A DNA stretch of 64,000 bases, taken from the NCBI RefSeq assembly GCF_000015765.1, contig NC_008942.1:1193921-1257920 (forward strand), written 5' to 3'. Of this stretch, positions 16,819-25,443 are shown one piece after another (position 1 is the first letter of the stretch; each line of letters starts with the position of its first letter). Under the pieces are notes generated by a model that was not told where the DNA came from, did no database searches, and saw only the letters and a list, made by a program, of their open reading frames with translations. The position numbers were made by a program, and so were the translations under genes. The stretch is from Methanocorpusculum labreanum Z. Its GTDB lineage: Archaea; Halobacteriota; Methanomicrobia; Methanomicrobiales; Methanocorpusculaceae.

Positions 16819-18156
16819 TTATTCTTTTCCAAGGACAAGATCAACAAGCCGTGCGGAATGATCGGCCATGAACAAAGGAATATTCAACACATCATCATCC
16901 AGCTTCAGATTCAACAGAGAATATCTGACACGGACTTTGACCGAATCGCCGTACAGCTCTTTATATTTTTTCAGACTCTTCCCCGTAACATTCCGGTCGG
17001 ATTTCACTTCTATTGGGATAATCAGATTTTTCCGCTGGACAATAAAATCGATCTCAAACTTTGGATTCAACGACGACATATATCCAGGCGATCCGTCAAA
17101 CTGCCCAATGATCGCTTCCAGAACATAATTCTCCGCCAATGCACCCTTAAACGTGCTGAACACTTCATCCCCCTCTGCAATGACAGAAGGATCAAGGACC
17201 GACATACAGCCAAGCAGGCCGACATCAGCCAGATAAATTTTGAAAGCGGAGAGATCCTTCTGAGATGATATCGGCAGTTCCGGGGAACGCAGACGATACA
17301 CTTTGCGCAAGAGATTCGCATCGCAAAGCCATTGAAGAGCGTTCTCATACTCCCGCGCCCGTGCCCCTTCCTTCACCACATTATACAGAAACTTCCTGTT
17401 TTCTTTTGCCAGCTGAGAGGGGATAGATTCCCAGATATACATGACTTTGGGAACATCCGACAACGGCTGAATGTGTTTTGCAAAATCGCGGGTATAGGCA
17501 TTCAGGATATTTTGCTGGATTTTACGGACCTGATTTATGTCATGCTCCTTCGTCCACGCATACACTGCTTCAGGCATGCCTCCAATAATATAATACATCT
17601 TCAGCTTCTCGCAGAGCGGACCGAAAAATGCCTCCGGTATTGGTTCGATCTCCCGGATGCCGTCAAGATAGGAAGCCAGATTTTCATCTCCGACGGCGAT
17701 CAGAAACTCGGAAAAGGTCATGGGGCGGAGAGTGAAAAACTCAACTTTTCCCACAGGAAATGAGGTCGGCCTGGAGAGGGCAACGCCGAGAAGTGAACCG
17801 GCACACACGATATGATACTCCGGACCGTTCTCATAAAAATATTTGAGAGAATTCAAGGCATCCGGACACTCCTGGATCTCATCAAAGATAATGAGGGTGT
17901 TCCCGGGCTGTATCGTCTGTTTTTTGGCAACGGCGAGATTCGGGAGAATTCTTTCTATGTCTTTTGTGGTGTCGAAGAACGATTTGTATTCGGGATTTTC
18001 CTCAAAGTTGACATACACGGTGTTCTGATAATTTTGCCTGCCGAACTCTTTGAGCAGCCAGGTTTTACCTACCTGCCTGACCCCGTTTACGATCAGCGGT
18101 TTGCGGTATTCTGACGACTTCCACTTCCTAAGCTCTTCTATTGCAGTTCGATACAT
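16819..18156 (-). CDS. AAA_14 ATPase with DUF4143 domain
   Basis: The 445-residue protein has Walker A GVRQVGKTWLL (about residue 25-35) and Walker B LIIFDEIQE (about 88-96). A C-terminal DUF4143 region contains EIDFIVQRKNLIIPIEVKS, which reads like a PD-(D/E)XK nuclease core (Asp, then Glu-Val-Lys). Proteins of this build are common, often multi-copy, in archaea and bacteria. Their function is unknown; toxin- or defence-related roles have been proposed. Its GC is lower than that of neighbouring core genes. A perfect 18-bp palindrome lies 28 bases before its ATG and may be an operator. A ribosome site GGGAGAAG precedes the start. Confidence 0.9.
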   Translation of the reverse strand: MYRTAIEELRKWKSSEYRKPLIVNGVRQVGKTWLLKEFGRQNYQNTVYVNFEENPEYKSFFDTTKDIERILPNLAVAKKQTIQPGNTLIIFDEIQECPDALNSLKYFYENGPEYHIVCAGSLLGVALSRPTSFPVGKVEFFTLRPMTFSEFLIAVGDENLASYLDGIREIEPIPEAFFGPLCEKLKMYYIIGGMPEAVYAWTKEHDINQVRKIQQNILNAYTRDFAKHIQPLSDVPKVMYIWESIPSQLAKENRKFLYNVVKEGARAREYENALQWLCDANLLRKVYRLRSPELPISSQKDLSAFKIYLADVGLLGCMSVLDPSVIAEGDEVFSTFKGALAENYVLEAIIGQFDGSPGYMSSLNPKFEIDFIVQRKNLIIPIEVKSDRNVTGKSLKKYKELYGDSVKVRVRYSLLNLKLDDDVLNIPLFMADHSARLVDLVLGKE

Positions 18157-18174
18157 CTTCTTCTCCCAAGCAGA

Positions 18175-18240
18175 CTGAAAATTATGTGATGTACATCACA
18201 TTATTTTCACAAATTATGTGATGAAACCCACAACTTATTT
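18175..18240. promoter_or_regulatory. Palindrome-containing 60-bp repeat, copy 2 (upstream of AAA_14 gene)
   Basis: The perfect palindrome ATGTGATGTACATCACAT sits at 18184-18201 and the extra half site ATTATGTGATGAAACCCAC at 18213-18231. It repeats 15106-15153 almost base for base. The position, 20-80 bases before the ATPase start on the minus strand, suits a promoter/operator. Confidence 0.6.
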
Positions 18241-18278
18241 TTTATGGGTACTCAGATGAGATAATAGTATTGGCGAAT

Positions 18279-18420
18279 CCATGTCCTCGCAAGGCAAAGC
18301 CTTGTTCGCAAATCAAAGATTTGCTCAACTAAGGATGAGCCTTCGGCTCATCCCGCCTCCGCTGAGGCCACCCCTACGGGTAGCCCGCATCGGCTGAGGT
18401 CGTCTGCTTTCAGCATCCAA
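18279..18420. repeat. Family-C modular hairpin repeat
   Basis: Several short perfect stem-loops stand side by side: CGCAAGGCAAAGCCTTG, GCAAATCAAAGATTTGC, GATGAGCCTTCGGCTCATC, and CCCCTACGGG, followed by CGGCTGAGGTCGTCTGCTTT. Equivalent modules occur at 25848-26035, 42000-42105, 42280-42422 and 46663-46758. With the palindrome block this explains the whole gap 18157-18462; no gene is seen apart from the small frame that follows. Confidence 0.75.
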
Positions 18421-18462
18421 CCCGCCCTAACATATAAACCCCAAAACGCCAACCTCCTATAC

Positions 18463-18615
18463 ATGACATCCCAGGAAAACATCGAAAAACGCCTCGAAGA
18501 ACTCGAACGCGACTACGCCGACCTCATGGAACGGGTCCGCGACCTCGAACTCCAGGTCGGCCAGCTCACCGAACGGAACCTGCATGGAAGCTGCTCCACC
18601 TGCAGCCTCCAGTAA
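18463..18615 (+). CDS. Small coiled-coil protein with C-terminal CxxC
   Basis: This 50-codon reading frame encodes MTSQENIEKRLEELERDYAD and continues with a heptad-like helix (LMERVRDLELQVGQL). It ends in a cysteine pair, CSTC, near the C-terminus. The charged amphipathic helix, GC-rich third positions and a TATA-like AACATATAAACC about 30 bases before the ATG support a real gene. It may dimerise by its helix and bind a metal through the cysteines, but no family is recognised. It is convergent with the radical SAM gene, with 32 bases between the stops. Confidence 0.6.
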   Translation: MTSQENIEKRLEELERDYADLMERVRDLELQVGQLTERNLHGSCSTCSLQ

Positions 18616-18647
18616 CCGATCTCCCCCTATTCCTTTTTCCTTATTCT

Positions 18648-19868
18648 TTACTCCTTATCGATCAGGGCGATGACTTCCGCCTCGTGCTCGAACAAAGCAC
18701 AGCCGCCGTCATGCTCTCCCCCAACGAGACCCGCATCGATCAGCCTCGCAAAAAACGGCGAGTTCACCGCATCCAGCAGAGAAACGTTCCGGAGATTCCG
18801 GTCAGAATACGGCGAAAACGGGCACGGCTCTGCCGAACCGTACGGATTGATATGGAAAAATCCTCTCCCGCCCGCAAGACAGCCGCCCATATGCTTCTCG
18901 TCCCCCGGGAACGAAATAAACACCATCCCCGGATACGCCGACTTGATCCCCGTCATTTTGCCCTCCAGCTCCTCACGCCTCGCCGCGTCCAGTTCCATCT
19001 CCTTTGAACCGTGATCGATCGCCGTATACTCGATATAGAACACGAGCCGGCAACCCTGATCCCGCAGCAGATCCAGAAACGCCGCCGACGTCACCTCGGC
19101 AAGATTCTCCGTCGTGATCGTCACCGAAACACCGAACAGGATCTTTCCCTCCCGAAGGCGGCCCATCGATGCAAGGATCGACGTATACGTCCCCGACCCC
19201 CGGCGGGCATCCGTCTCCTCGATGCCCCCTTCGATGCTGATGACCGGCACCAGATTTCTGTTCTCATCGAAAAGCTTCGTATATGCATCATCGATCAGCG
19301 TCCCGTTCGTAAAAATCGGGAAGATGATCGACGAATGCCCTGCCGCCGCCTCGATCAGATCACGGCGGAGCAGAGGCTCCCCTCCGGCAAGAAGGATAAA
19401 CGAGATCCCAAGCCCCTCTGCCTGCAGAAAAATATTCTCCCACTCGGGAACGCTCATAGGCTCCGCTCCCGCCGGTTTCTCATCCCCGCACATACCCGTG
19501 GCCCGGGCATAGCAGCCCGCACAATGGAGATTGCAGGCCGACGTGATGCTTGCGATAAGAAAAACCGGCATATTCGGGTGTGCACTCCGCCTCTTCGCAT
19601 TCTCACGCTGCTGACGTGCCTGAAAGAGAAGAAACGCCGTCTCCTTCCGGTTCGAAAGCGTTCCCTTCAGAACATCTTTGATCAGCTTTTTGATCGCATC
19701 GTTCAGATAGGTGGTGAGAAATGCATCCGGCATACTAAGGAGTACATATCCCCCCTGTTTGCCATATATGCTTTTCCGTCGGGAAAACACCGGCCGAATA
19801 TCCTGAATCATCCCGAAATGTCCCGGATAGAATACCGAAAGGGCCAATCTCGCGATATATAGGTACAT
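18648..19868 (-). CDS. Radical SAM protein with C-terminal extra cysteines
   Basis: The 406-residue protein carries the radical SAM cluster motif CNLHCAGCYA (about residue 115-124), binding a 4Fe-4S cluster and S-adenosylmethionine. LLAGGEPLLR follows as the GGE motif. A later region with GGCLAGGRGFFHINPYGSAEPCPF is reminiscent of the SPASM-type C-terminal extension of enzymes that modify peptides or build cofactors. About 100 residues precede the cluster and are predicted helical. The substrate is unknown and no partner peptide gene is evident, though the small Cys-containing frame at 18463 is adjacent on the other strand. The gene is divergent from the antiporter gene, sharing the 50-base region 19869-19918. 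Confidence 0.9.
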   Translation of the reverse strand: MYLYIARLALSVFYPGHFGMIQDIRPVFSRRKSIYGKQGGYVLLSMPDAFLTTYLNDAIKKLIKDVLKGTLSNRKETAFLLFQARQQRENAKRRSAHPNMPVFLIASITSACNLHCAGCYARATGMCGDEKPAGAEPMSVPEWENIFLQAEGLGISFILLAGGEPLLRRDLIEAAAGHSSIIFPIFTNGTLIDDAYTKLFDENRNLVPVISIEGGIEETDARRGSGTYTSILASMGRLREGKILFGVSVTITTENLAEVTSAAFLDLLRDQGCRLVFYIEYTAIDHGSKEMELDAARREELEGKMTGIKSAYPGMVFISFPGDEKHMGGCLAGGRGFFHINPYGSAEPCPFSPYSDRNLRNVSLLDAVNSPFFARLIDAGLVGGEHDGGCALFEHEAEVIALIDKE

Positions 19869-19918
19869 TTTTTACTAATCAGAGAGCACTATTCTGCTAG
19901 ATACAATAGGAAACGGAT

Positions 19919-21967
19919 ATGGTTAGTCAGACAGACATGCTTTTGGCAGTAGTGATCGTGCTCGCCTGCGCGATCGGCGTGTTATTTATCGGGAAAAAGA
20001 TCCATATCCCGTTCATAATCGGCTATTTTTTCACTGGAATCATCGTCGGCCCCTTCGGTCTCCACTTAATCACCGAAGAACAGGTGGCCGTGCTCGCAGA
20101 ACTCGGCGTTATTCTTCTGATGTTCACCATCGGTCTTGAGATATCGCTCAAAAACCTCCTCTCCATGAAGAAGGTCGTGCTGATAGGCGGCGGGCTGCAG
20201 GTGATCGTAACAACGGTCCTGGTCTGGCTTGCCCTCCAGATGGCGGGCCTTCCCTCCAACACCGCACTCTTCCTTGGAATGATGGTCTCGTCCTCGTCGA
20301 CGGCCATCGTTCTCAACATTTATCAGAGCAAAGGCCAGATGGCGACCAAGCACGGCAAGATCGCTCTTGGTATCCTGATCTTCCAGGACCTCGCCGTCGT
20401 GCCGATGATGATGCTCGCCCCCATCCTCGCCGGCCCCGAAGAGACCAATCTTCTTGGAACCGTACTGAACTTCGTGTTCGGTTTAGTGATGCTCGGCGTC
20501 ATCCTGATCGCCGCCATCTATCTCGTCCCAAAGTTCCTCCAAAAGGTCGCCCTCACCCGGAGCAATGAACTTTTCATCATCTCGATCGTGACGATCTGTC
20601 TCGGTATTGCCTGGCTGATGTCCTTAAACGGCGTCTCCCTTGCATTAGGAGCGTTCCTTGCGGGAGTCGCCATTTCCGAATCCGACTACAGCCACGAGGT
20701 TATCGGACAGATCATGCCGATCCGGGATCTTCTGACGAGTTTCTTCTTCGTCTCGATCGGTATGCTCTTAGATCTCGGCTTTCTCACACAACATCTGCCG
20801 TTCCTCCTCGTCCTTGCAGCCTCCCTGATCATGCTCAAACTCGTGATCAACTTCGTCTCTGTAAAGGCCTTGGGAATAGCAACCAGCGTCGCATTCCTCT
20901 CGGCATTCGGCCTCGCCCAGATCGGAGAGTTCTCCTTCGTGCTTGGAGCGACCGGCTATTCCAGCGGTATCCTCAGCGATAATGTCTACCAGATATTCCT
21001 CGCAATTTCGATCATGACCATGATCCTGACGCCGAGCGTGATCAGCATGGCGCCCCGGTTCGTCGACCGGTTCTTCCCGATGCCGGTCCCGGCAGGCGTT
21101 GGATACAGCGGATCGGCAGAAGGAGTGGAGGATGAACTGCCGATCGGGCACGTCATCATCGTCGGATACGGGCTGACCGGCCATTACGTCGCAAAAGCCC
21201 TGAAAAAGGTGGATATTCCGTATGTTATTCTCGAACTGAACCCGGAGACCGTGGCAAACGAGAAAAAGCTCGGAGAAAACATCCATTACGGCGATGCATC
21301 GCGTGAAGCGGTCCTGGAGTTCGCCGGAATCGAGAAAGCCCAGACGATCGTGGTCTCCATCCCGCAGATGGACACGATCAAGGCGATTTTAACGACCGCC
21401 CGCAGAATGAACCCGAAGATCGGCATCATCACGAGATCGAGATACATCTCGGAGACCGCCGAACTGTACCGCCTCGGAGCGGACGAAGTGATCGTCGATG
21501 AAAAGGAGGCGGCCCTCCAGATCTTCCACCGTATCCTTTCCAACCAGCAGGTGCCGGTGCAGGACTTCGATCTGTATGCCAAACAGGCCAGAAACGAGAT
21601 CTACGACAAATACATCGATCTGCCGATCAACTCGAACCTTGCCAAAGCCGAGCCGAAGGGCGGCAAACTGGATGTTATCCGGCTTCGGGCAAAGCAGGCA
21701 AACGATATGATGTCCAAGAGTAAGAGCAGGGTCGAGCAGATACGCGTCGAGCAAGGAGCACAGATCGCCGGCAAACGTATCTCCGAGGTCCAGATGCGCA
21801 AGAATTACGGCGTCTCGGTCATTGCCGTGCGGTGTGCGGGCAAAGCGGACGCGGTTGTCTCGCCGGACGGAGACACGATCTTAAACGAAGGCGACACCGC
21901 GGTTGTGATCGGAGAACCCGACGCGATCTCGTCTATCATGTTCCTGTTTGCGGAAAAGACCGAGTAA
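19919..21967 (+). CDS. Kef/CPA2-type cation:proton antiporter with RCK domain
   Basis: The 682-residue membrane protein has about twelve transmembrane helices in the first 385 residues, including HIPFIIGYFFTGIIVGPFGL. An RCK/TrkA-N Rossmann domain follows (HVIIVGYGLTGHYVAKALKK, about 415-435, GxGxxG-type nucleotide site). A TrkA-C domain closes the protein (about 605-680, ending with GDTAVVIGEPDAI). Such proteins exchange K+ or Na+ for H+ across the cytoplasmic membrane and are gated by NAD(H) or other ligands on the RCK domain. It is a monocistronic gene, and an oligo-T tract follows about 25 bases after the stop. Confidence 0.95.
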   Translation: MVSQTDMLLAVVIVLACAIGVLFIGKKIHIPFIIGYFFTGIIVGPFGLHLITEEQVAVLAELGVILLMFTIGLEISLKNLLSMKKVVLIGGGLQVIVTTVLVWLALQMAGLPSNTALFLGMMVSSSSTAIVLNIYQSKGQMATKHGKIALGILIFQDLAVVPMMMLAPILAGPEETNLLGTVLNFVFGLVMLGVILIAAIYLVPKFLQKVALTRSNELFIISIVTICLGIAWLMSLNGVSLALGAFLAGVAISESDYSHEVIGQIMPIRDLLTSFFFVSIGMLLDLGFLTQHLPFLLVLAASLIMLKLVINFVSVKALGIATSVAFLSAFGLAQIGEFSFVLGATGYSSGILSDNVYQIFLAISIMTMILTPSVISMAPRFVDRFFPMPVPAGVGYSGSAEGVEDELPIGHVIIVGYGLTGHYVAKALKKVDIPYVILELNPETVANEKKLGENIHYGDASREAVLEFAGIEKAQTIVVSIPQMDTIKAILTTARRMNPKIGIITRSRYISETAELYRLGADEVIVDEKEAALQIFHRILSNQQVPVQDFDLYAKQARNEIYDKYIDLPINSNLAKAEPKGGKLDVIRLRAKQANDMMSKSKSRVEQIRVEQGAQIAGKRISEVQMRKNYGVSVIAVRCAGKADAVVSPDGDTILNEGDTAVVIGEPDAISSIMFLFAEKTE

Positions 21968-22401
21968 AATAGAGCAATCACCCAAAATACTTTTTTGCGA
22001 AATTGAGGATTTAGGAGGAACGGCACAGCCTTTCGGCCGTGCCGGGCGAAAGCATGGGGTACTTTCGCGGGTTGGATTCACCCCCTTGTGTATGAAAAAA
22101 TTTTGTTGGTGTGGTGTTTATTCTGGGTAAACCAGACAGGTGGTGAACTCTGTTGGTATCAGAACGCTTTTACGCATCCTTCTTGGATCTGTGCCGGCAA
22201 CCGAAGCTGCCGCAATCTATCTCGCGGGCTGTTTACACTCGCTTACTAATAGTAAGGTGCGATAGTATAATAAGTTTCACATCATAGCAGGGTTTTTCGC
22301 GAAGCCGATAAACCATATGAAGATATACGAACAAAGAGGGCCGGCCGCATAAGGCCGAAACACCATCCGGGAAAACAGCGAGAAAAAAGGGGAGAAAAGG
22401 A
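21968..22401. other. Gene-free stretch with two stem-loops
   Basis: After an oligo-T tract there are two consecutive stem-loops: GGCACAGCC pairs with GGCCGTGCC around a TTTC loop (about 22022-22043), and GCGAAAG pairs with CTTTCGC around nine bases (about 22046-22068). The part from 22140 to 22265 has balanced base composition and a 40-codon GTG frame, but no recognisable product. It could hold a structured RNA. I cannot name one. Confidence 0.4.
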
Positions 22402-23436
22402 TCAGCAGGAGTCTGCCGCGTAGTAGAGCGGCTCGCTGTAAGGAGAGAGCATGCCTTTTTCATCCAGAATGGACACCGCCCCATGGCCGCAGCAGATCAG
22501 AAGACGCTTGCCGGCGGCTTTCTGCAGTTCGTCAAACTCTTTGGCGATCCTCAGGAGTTCGCGTCGTTCGATTCTGGCCGTCTCGCTGTTCACGTTCACC
22601 GAGCCGATCATCGAATCCGCGATCGAACTGTAATCCGCACGCGCCTTGGAGAGCGTCGCAAAGTTCAGCAGAGCGTCGCTTGTGAAAAGCAGTCCCTCGT
22701 TTGGCTCGTACAAAAAGATCTGGCCCGCAATGTGACCGCCGAGACTTGCCCAAACCTCGAACTGCATATCCGCAAACGAAAACGAGTCGATGACCGGGAA
22801 AAGCCCGCGTGTGCCGACCGGCTCGGTCTTACAATATTCTACCGTCTCCGGCACGTTCATGCGGGAGTAGGTGTTGATCGTCGTCGTGTAGAACTTCTCC
22901 AGAATCTCGCGGCCGTTCGGCGACGCATAGCCCCGCGTCCCGCTCTCGAGAAGGGCTTTTGTCACCGGATGCATCACAGGCGTCACCGGGAAATACCCCG
23001 ACGCCCCGCAGTGATCCGCATCACCGTGCGTGCAGACCACGAACTTCACATCGGAAAAATCCCCTGCGTTGAGGGCTTTGATCATCCGCTCGCAGTCTTT
23101 ATAATAGCAGCCGTAACCGGTATCAAGGATCATTTTGCCCTCGGGGGTCAGAAATACGTTCAGATTGCCGCCGCCCGGCAGCTGGATAACGAGCAGGGTC
23201 TTGCCGTTACTAAGCTGGATCGTCTGATAATTCGACTCGAAGCCTTCGCCGCTCGTCTTTCCAAGATAGAGGCCGATATTTTCCACCAGCTGGAGATAAT
23301 CCTTCGGCGTGATACCTTCGCCTTCCCGGATCTGTACCGATACTTCGCCTTCCGCAATATATTCGGCCCGTTCCTCGGCCGTAAGGGGTTCAATATAAGG
23401 AGCGATACGTTCTAAAAAATCTGTATCAAGCATCAT
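22402..23436 (-). CDS. Metallo-beta-lactamase-fold hydrolase
   Basis: The 344-residue protein has the MBL metal motif THGDADHCG (about residue 138-146). It is preceded by an ILDTGYGCYYKD strand and followed by GGHIAGQIFLY and FTSDALLNF, which supply further metal ligands. A closing ICCGHGAVS provides the last His. A binuclear zinc or iron hydrolase is expected; the substrate is unknown. The N-terminal 75 residues are an extra, mainly acidic helical region. The protein at 61439 has the same layout (extra N-terminus, H-x-D-x-D-H core), so the two are paralogues. The upstream HAD gene, 37 bases away on the same strand, is probably in the same transcript. Confidence 0.88.
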   Translation of the reverse strand: MMLDTDFLERIAPYIEPLTAEERAEYIAEGEVSVQIREGEGITPKDYLQLVENIGLYLGKTSGEGFESNYQTIQLSNGKTLLVIQLPGGGNLNVFLTPEGKMILDTGYGCYYKDCERMIKALNAGDFSDVKFVVCTHGDADHCGASGYFPVTPVMHPVTKALLESGTRGYASPNGREILEKFYTTTINTYSRMNVPETVEYCKTEPVGTRGLFPVIDSFSFADMQFEVWASLGGHIAGQIFLYEPNEGLLFTSDALLNFATLSKARADYSSIADSMIGSVNVNSETARIERRELLRIAKEFDELQKAAGKRLLICCGHGAVSILDEKGMLSPYSEPLYYAADSC

Positions 23437-23473
23437 GTGTTTTTATCATATTGGCAATGAACCATTACTATAT

Positions 23474-24169
23474 TTATGGTCGTAAAAGCCGCAGAATATC
23501 CAAAGGTGTGTCCGCCACGAGAACTTTCTGCGGGCAGGCAAGCGACGGATGATCGAAAAAGTTCCGATCCCCGTACTTCGCATAAACGGCCGTCATACCC
23601 AGAGACTTGACCGGTTCGATGTCGCGCCGGATCGAGTCGCCGACATAGGCCGCCTCGTGTGGGGCAAGACCGAGAAGATCCAGAGCGCACTCGAACGGAG
23701 CGAAATGCGGTTTTTTGTACCCGGTCGTGTCGTAACCCACAATCACATCGAAGTAGGACTTCAGACCCAGATGTTCGAGACGCAGTTCGGCCGCGTAGGA
23801 AAACGCATCCGTTACGACCCCAAGGCGGTATCCGGCGTCCCGCAGACCGGTCAGGACCCCTTCGATCCCGGGGTATGCCGTCAGGCAGTTCATCTTTGCC
23901 TCGTCGAAAGCGCCGACCGCCTCGAAATACTTCTCCACCGAAAAGCGGTTGTGGGCCATCATGAAATCCTGCAGATTCGTGTGGTCCTCGAAATGATACT
24001 TCCACCGCAGATAATAGCTCAAAAGCTCCTCCCCGGTCCCTTCCCCGACCGAAGCGGCGGCCGCATCACAGCCCTTTTTCATCGCCTCCACAAAATCGAA
24101 AAGCGTATTGTCCATATCGAAAAGGACGGCTTTGAACGGAGCGGAGAGCAGGGTCTGCATTGAATACAC
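23474..24169 (-). CDS. HAD-superfamily hydrolase
   Basis: The 231-residue protein shows the HAD motifs in order. Motif I is AVLFDMDNTLFDF (about 14-26, nucleophile Asp), motif II is GVVTDAF (about 125) and motif III is GYKKPHFAPF with Lys (about 155). Motif IV is AYVGDSIRRDIEPVKSLGM (about 178-196). A helical cap lies between motifs I and II (class I cap). It should be a small-molecule phosphatase such as a phosphoglycolate phosphatase-like enzyme; the substrate cannot be stated. A second ATG three codons into the frame is equally possible as start. It leads into the MBL gene on the same strand. Confidence 0.9.
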   Translation of the reverse strand: MYSMQTLLSAPFKAVLFDMDNTLFDFVEAMKKGCDAAAASVGEGTGEELLSYYLRWKYHFEDHTNLQDFMMAHNRFSVEKYFEAVGAFDEAKMNCLTAYPGIEGVLTGLRDAGYRLGVVTDAFSYAAELRLEHLGLKSYFDVIVGYDTTGYKKPHFAPFECALDLLGLAPHEAAYVGDSIRRDIEPVKSLGMTAVYAKYGDRNFFDHPSLACPQKVLVADTPLDILRLLRP

Positions 24170-24247
24170 ATCTCACCCGGAAATACTTAGGGATATCGAA
24201 TCGAGAGTCAAAAGCTATATCGGGCACCGCCCACTAAATAGATATAA

Positions 24248-24643
24248 ATGGCTGCTGAGGATTTTAGGTGGAACGAGGAGGATCTCGAGAAGATCTATCT
24301 CGTATCCAGAATGGTGTACCGGGAAGAGATCGCCCCGAACAAAGCTGCGGAAAAGCTGGCCGGGATCATTGAGCAGAGCCCGGAAGCGATCAAGGTATTT
24401 TTCTCGATGTATATCCATATGCGGTACGGCAGGATCTTCAAGCAGTCCGGCGGGGACCAGATGATCATCTACTTCCTGAAAAAGATTGCCGAAGAGGACG
24501 GCGACCGGGCGCTTGCGTTCGCTCTGAAGTCGGTGTACGGCTATGCAGGATTCAAGGAGTCGGTCGGCTGTTATATGAACGATCTGAATAAGGCATGTGC
24601 CGAGATCGAGAGGATCACGGGCGTCAAGCCTGCCGGCGCCTAG
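24248..24643 (+). CDS. Conserved-looking helical protein of unknown function
   Basis: This 131-residue acidic protein is predicted to be all helical, has no signal or membrane segment and begins MAAEDFRWNEEDLEKIYLVS. I recognise no family. A central YIHMRYGRIFKQSGGDQMIIYFL segment and a final NDLNKACAEIERITG helix suggest a small bundle. Codon use and GC match the core genes. It is divergent from the HAD gene and convergent with the two cysteine-rich genes that follow, with only two bases between the stop codons. Confidence 0.65.
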   Translation: MAAEDFRWNEEDLEKIYLVSRMVYREEIAPNKAAEKLAGIIEQSPEAIKVFFSMYIHMRYGRIFKQSGGDQMIIYFLKKIAEEDGDRALAFALKSVYGYAGFKESVGCYMNDLNKACAEIERITGVKPAGA

Positions 24644-24645
24644 AT

Positions 24646-24903
24646 TCAGGAGAAGATATTCGAGACGTTGTGGAATCCGTCTCCGCGTTTTTCCGCACAG
24701 CCGACCGCCGTTGAGCGGGGGATATCGGGCACTGTTGTGACCCGCTCTACCTGACAGAAAGCGAGAGCCGGCGATTTTTCCTGTTTTCCGTCGATCACGA
24801 AGTAGCGGGAATGCATGCACATCCGGCATTTTTCCGGGCTGACGAGCCTTCCGTCGGTGCAGACGAGGACGCCGTCTTTTACAGGGATCTCATTCACCGT
24901 CAT
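24646..24903 (-). CDS. Small cysteine-containing protein of unknown function
   Basis: The 85-residue product has CRMCMHSRYF near residue 26-35 and single Cys later (FCQVE, VGCAEK). That gives four cysteines that could bind zinc or an iron-sulfur cluster. Its ATG lies inside the end of the YkgJ-type gene (14-base overlap), so the two are translated together and probably act on the same process. No known domain is recognised. Confidence 0.6.
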   Translation of the reverse strand: MTVNEIPVKDGVLVCTDGRLVSPEKCRMCMHSRYFVIDGKQEKSPALAFCQVERVTTVPDIPRSTAVGCAEKRGDGFHNVSNIFS

Positions 24904-25375
24904 AGAACAGAATGGAATAACCGTGTTCCCCCATCACGGATTCAATGTGTTCGCGGGACGGGTCGGGATGTTTCTGGACATGCTCCAGCCAGATTCCGTG
25001 CAGATCCTCGTCTTTTGTAACAAGCGAGACGCGGCCTTTGACACGGCCTTTTTCCTCGCCGCCTTTCCAGATCCGGGCGGCGCAGCAGTGGTAGTCTTTA
25101 CAGATGAAAAGCCTGTACGGGTGGATGGTGCATACGTATTTTCCGTCGGGCTTTCGCCGGACAAAAAAGCAGGCGGCCCGGTTTTCCTCCTGAACCGAGT
25201 GGTCGTTATCAAAGAGTTCCCGATATTCGGGCGTGATGAGGGCCTGACGCATCTCGCGGACCACTTCGTTTTTTACGACGAACCCGTACTTGGAAATCTG
25301 TTTGTCCATTCTGACGACCTCGCCGATCCCAAGGCAGCAGAGTCCGCACTGGGTGCACTCAAAATTCCCTCCCAT
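24890..25375 (-). CDS. YkgJ-type cysteine cluster protein
   Basis: The 161-residue protein opens with FECTQCGLCCLG, the CxxCxxCC motif of the YkgJ/zinc- or iron-chelating domain family. The C-terminal half has CTIHPYRLFICKDYHCC, the second cysteine-rich block of that family. A metal-bound, possibly 4Fe-4S, protein is expected; related proteins have been linked to post-translational modification, but the function here is unknown. The downstream 85-residue cysteine protein overlaps its end. The start lies about 380 bases from rnpB, which is transcribed in the same direction. Confidence 0.85.
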   Translation of the reverse strand: MGGNFECTQCGLCCLGIGEVVRMDKQISKYGFVVKNEVVREMRQALITPEYRELFDNDHSVQEENRAACFFVRRKPDGKYVCTIHPYRLFICKDYHCCAARIWKGGEEKGRVKGRVSLVTKDEDLHGIWLEHVQKHPDPSREHIESVMGEHGYSILFYDGE

Positions 25376-25443
25376 GTATTATCAACCTCTAATCGGCGCC
25401 GAAGCTATTTAGTGATACCGGAAATGGACTAAAAGAAGAAGAT

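Noticed and set aside
22143-22265. A 40-codon GTG frame after the antiporter gene
   Set aside because: No ribosome site, no recognisable motif, and other frames of the same region are equally open in parts.
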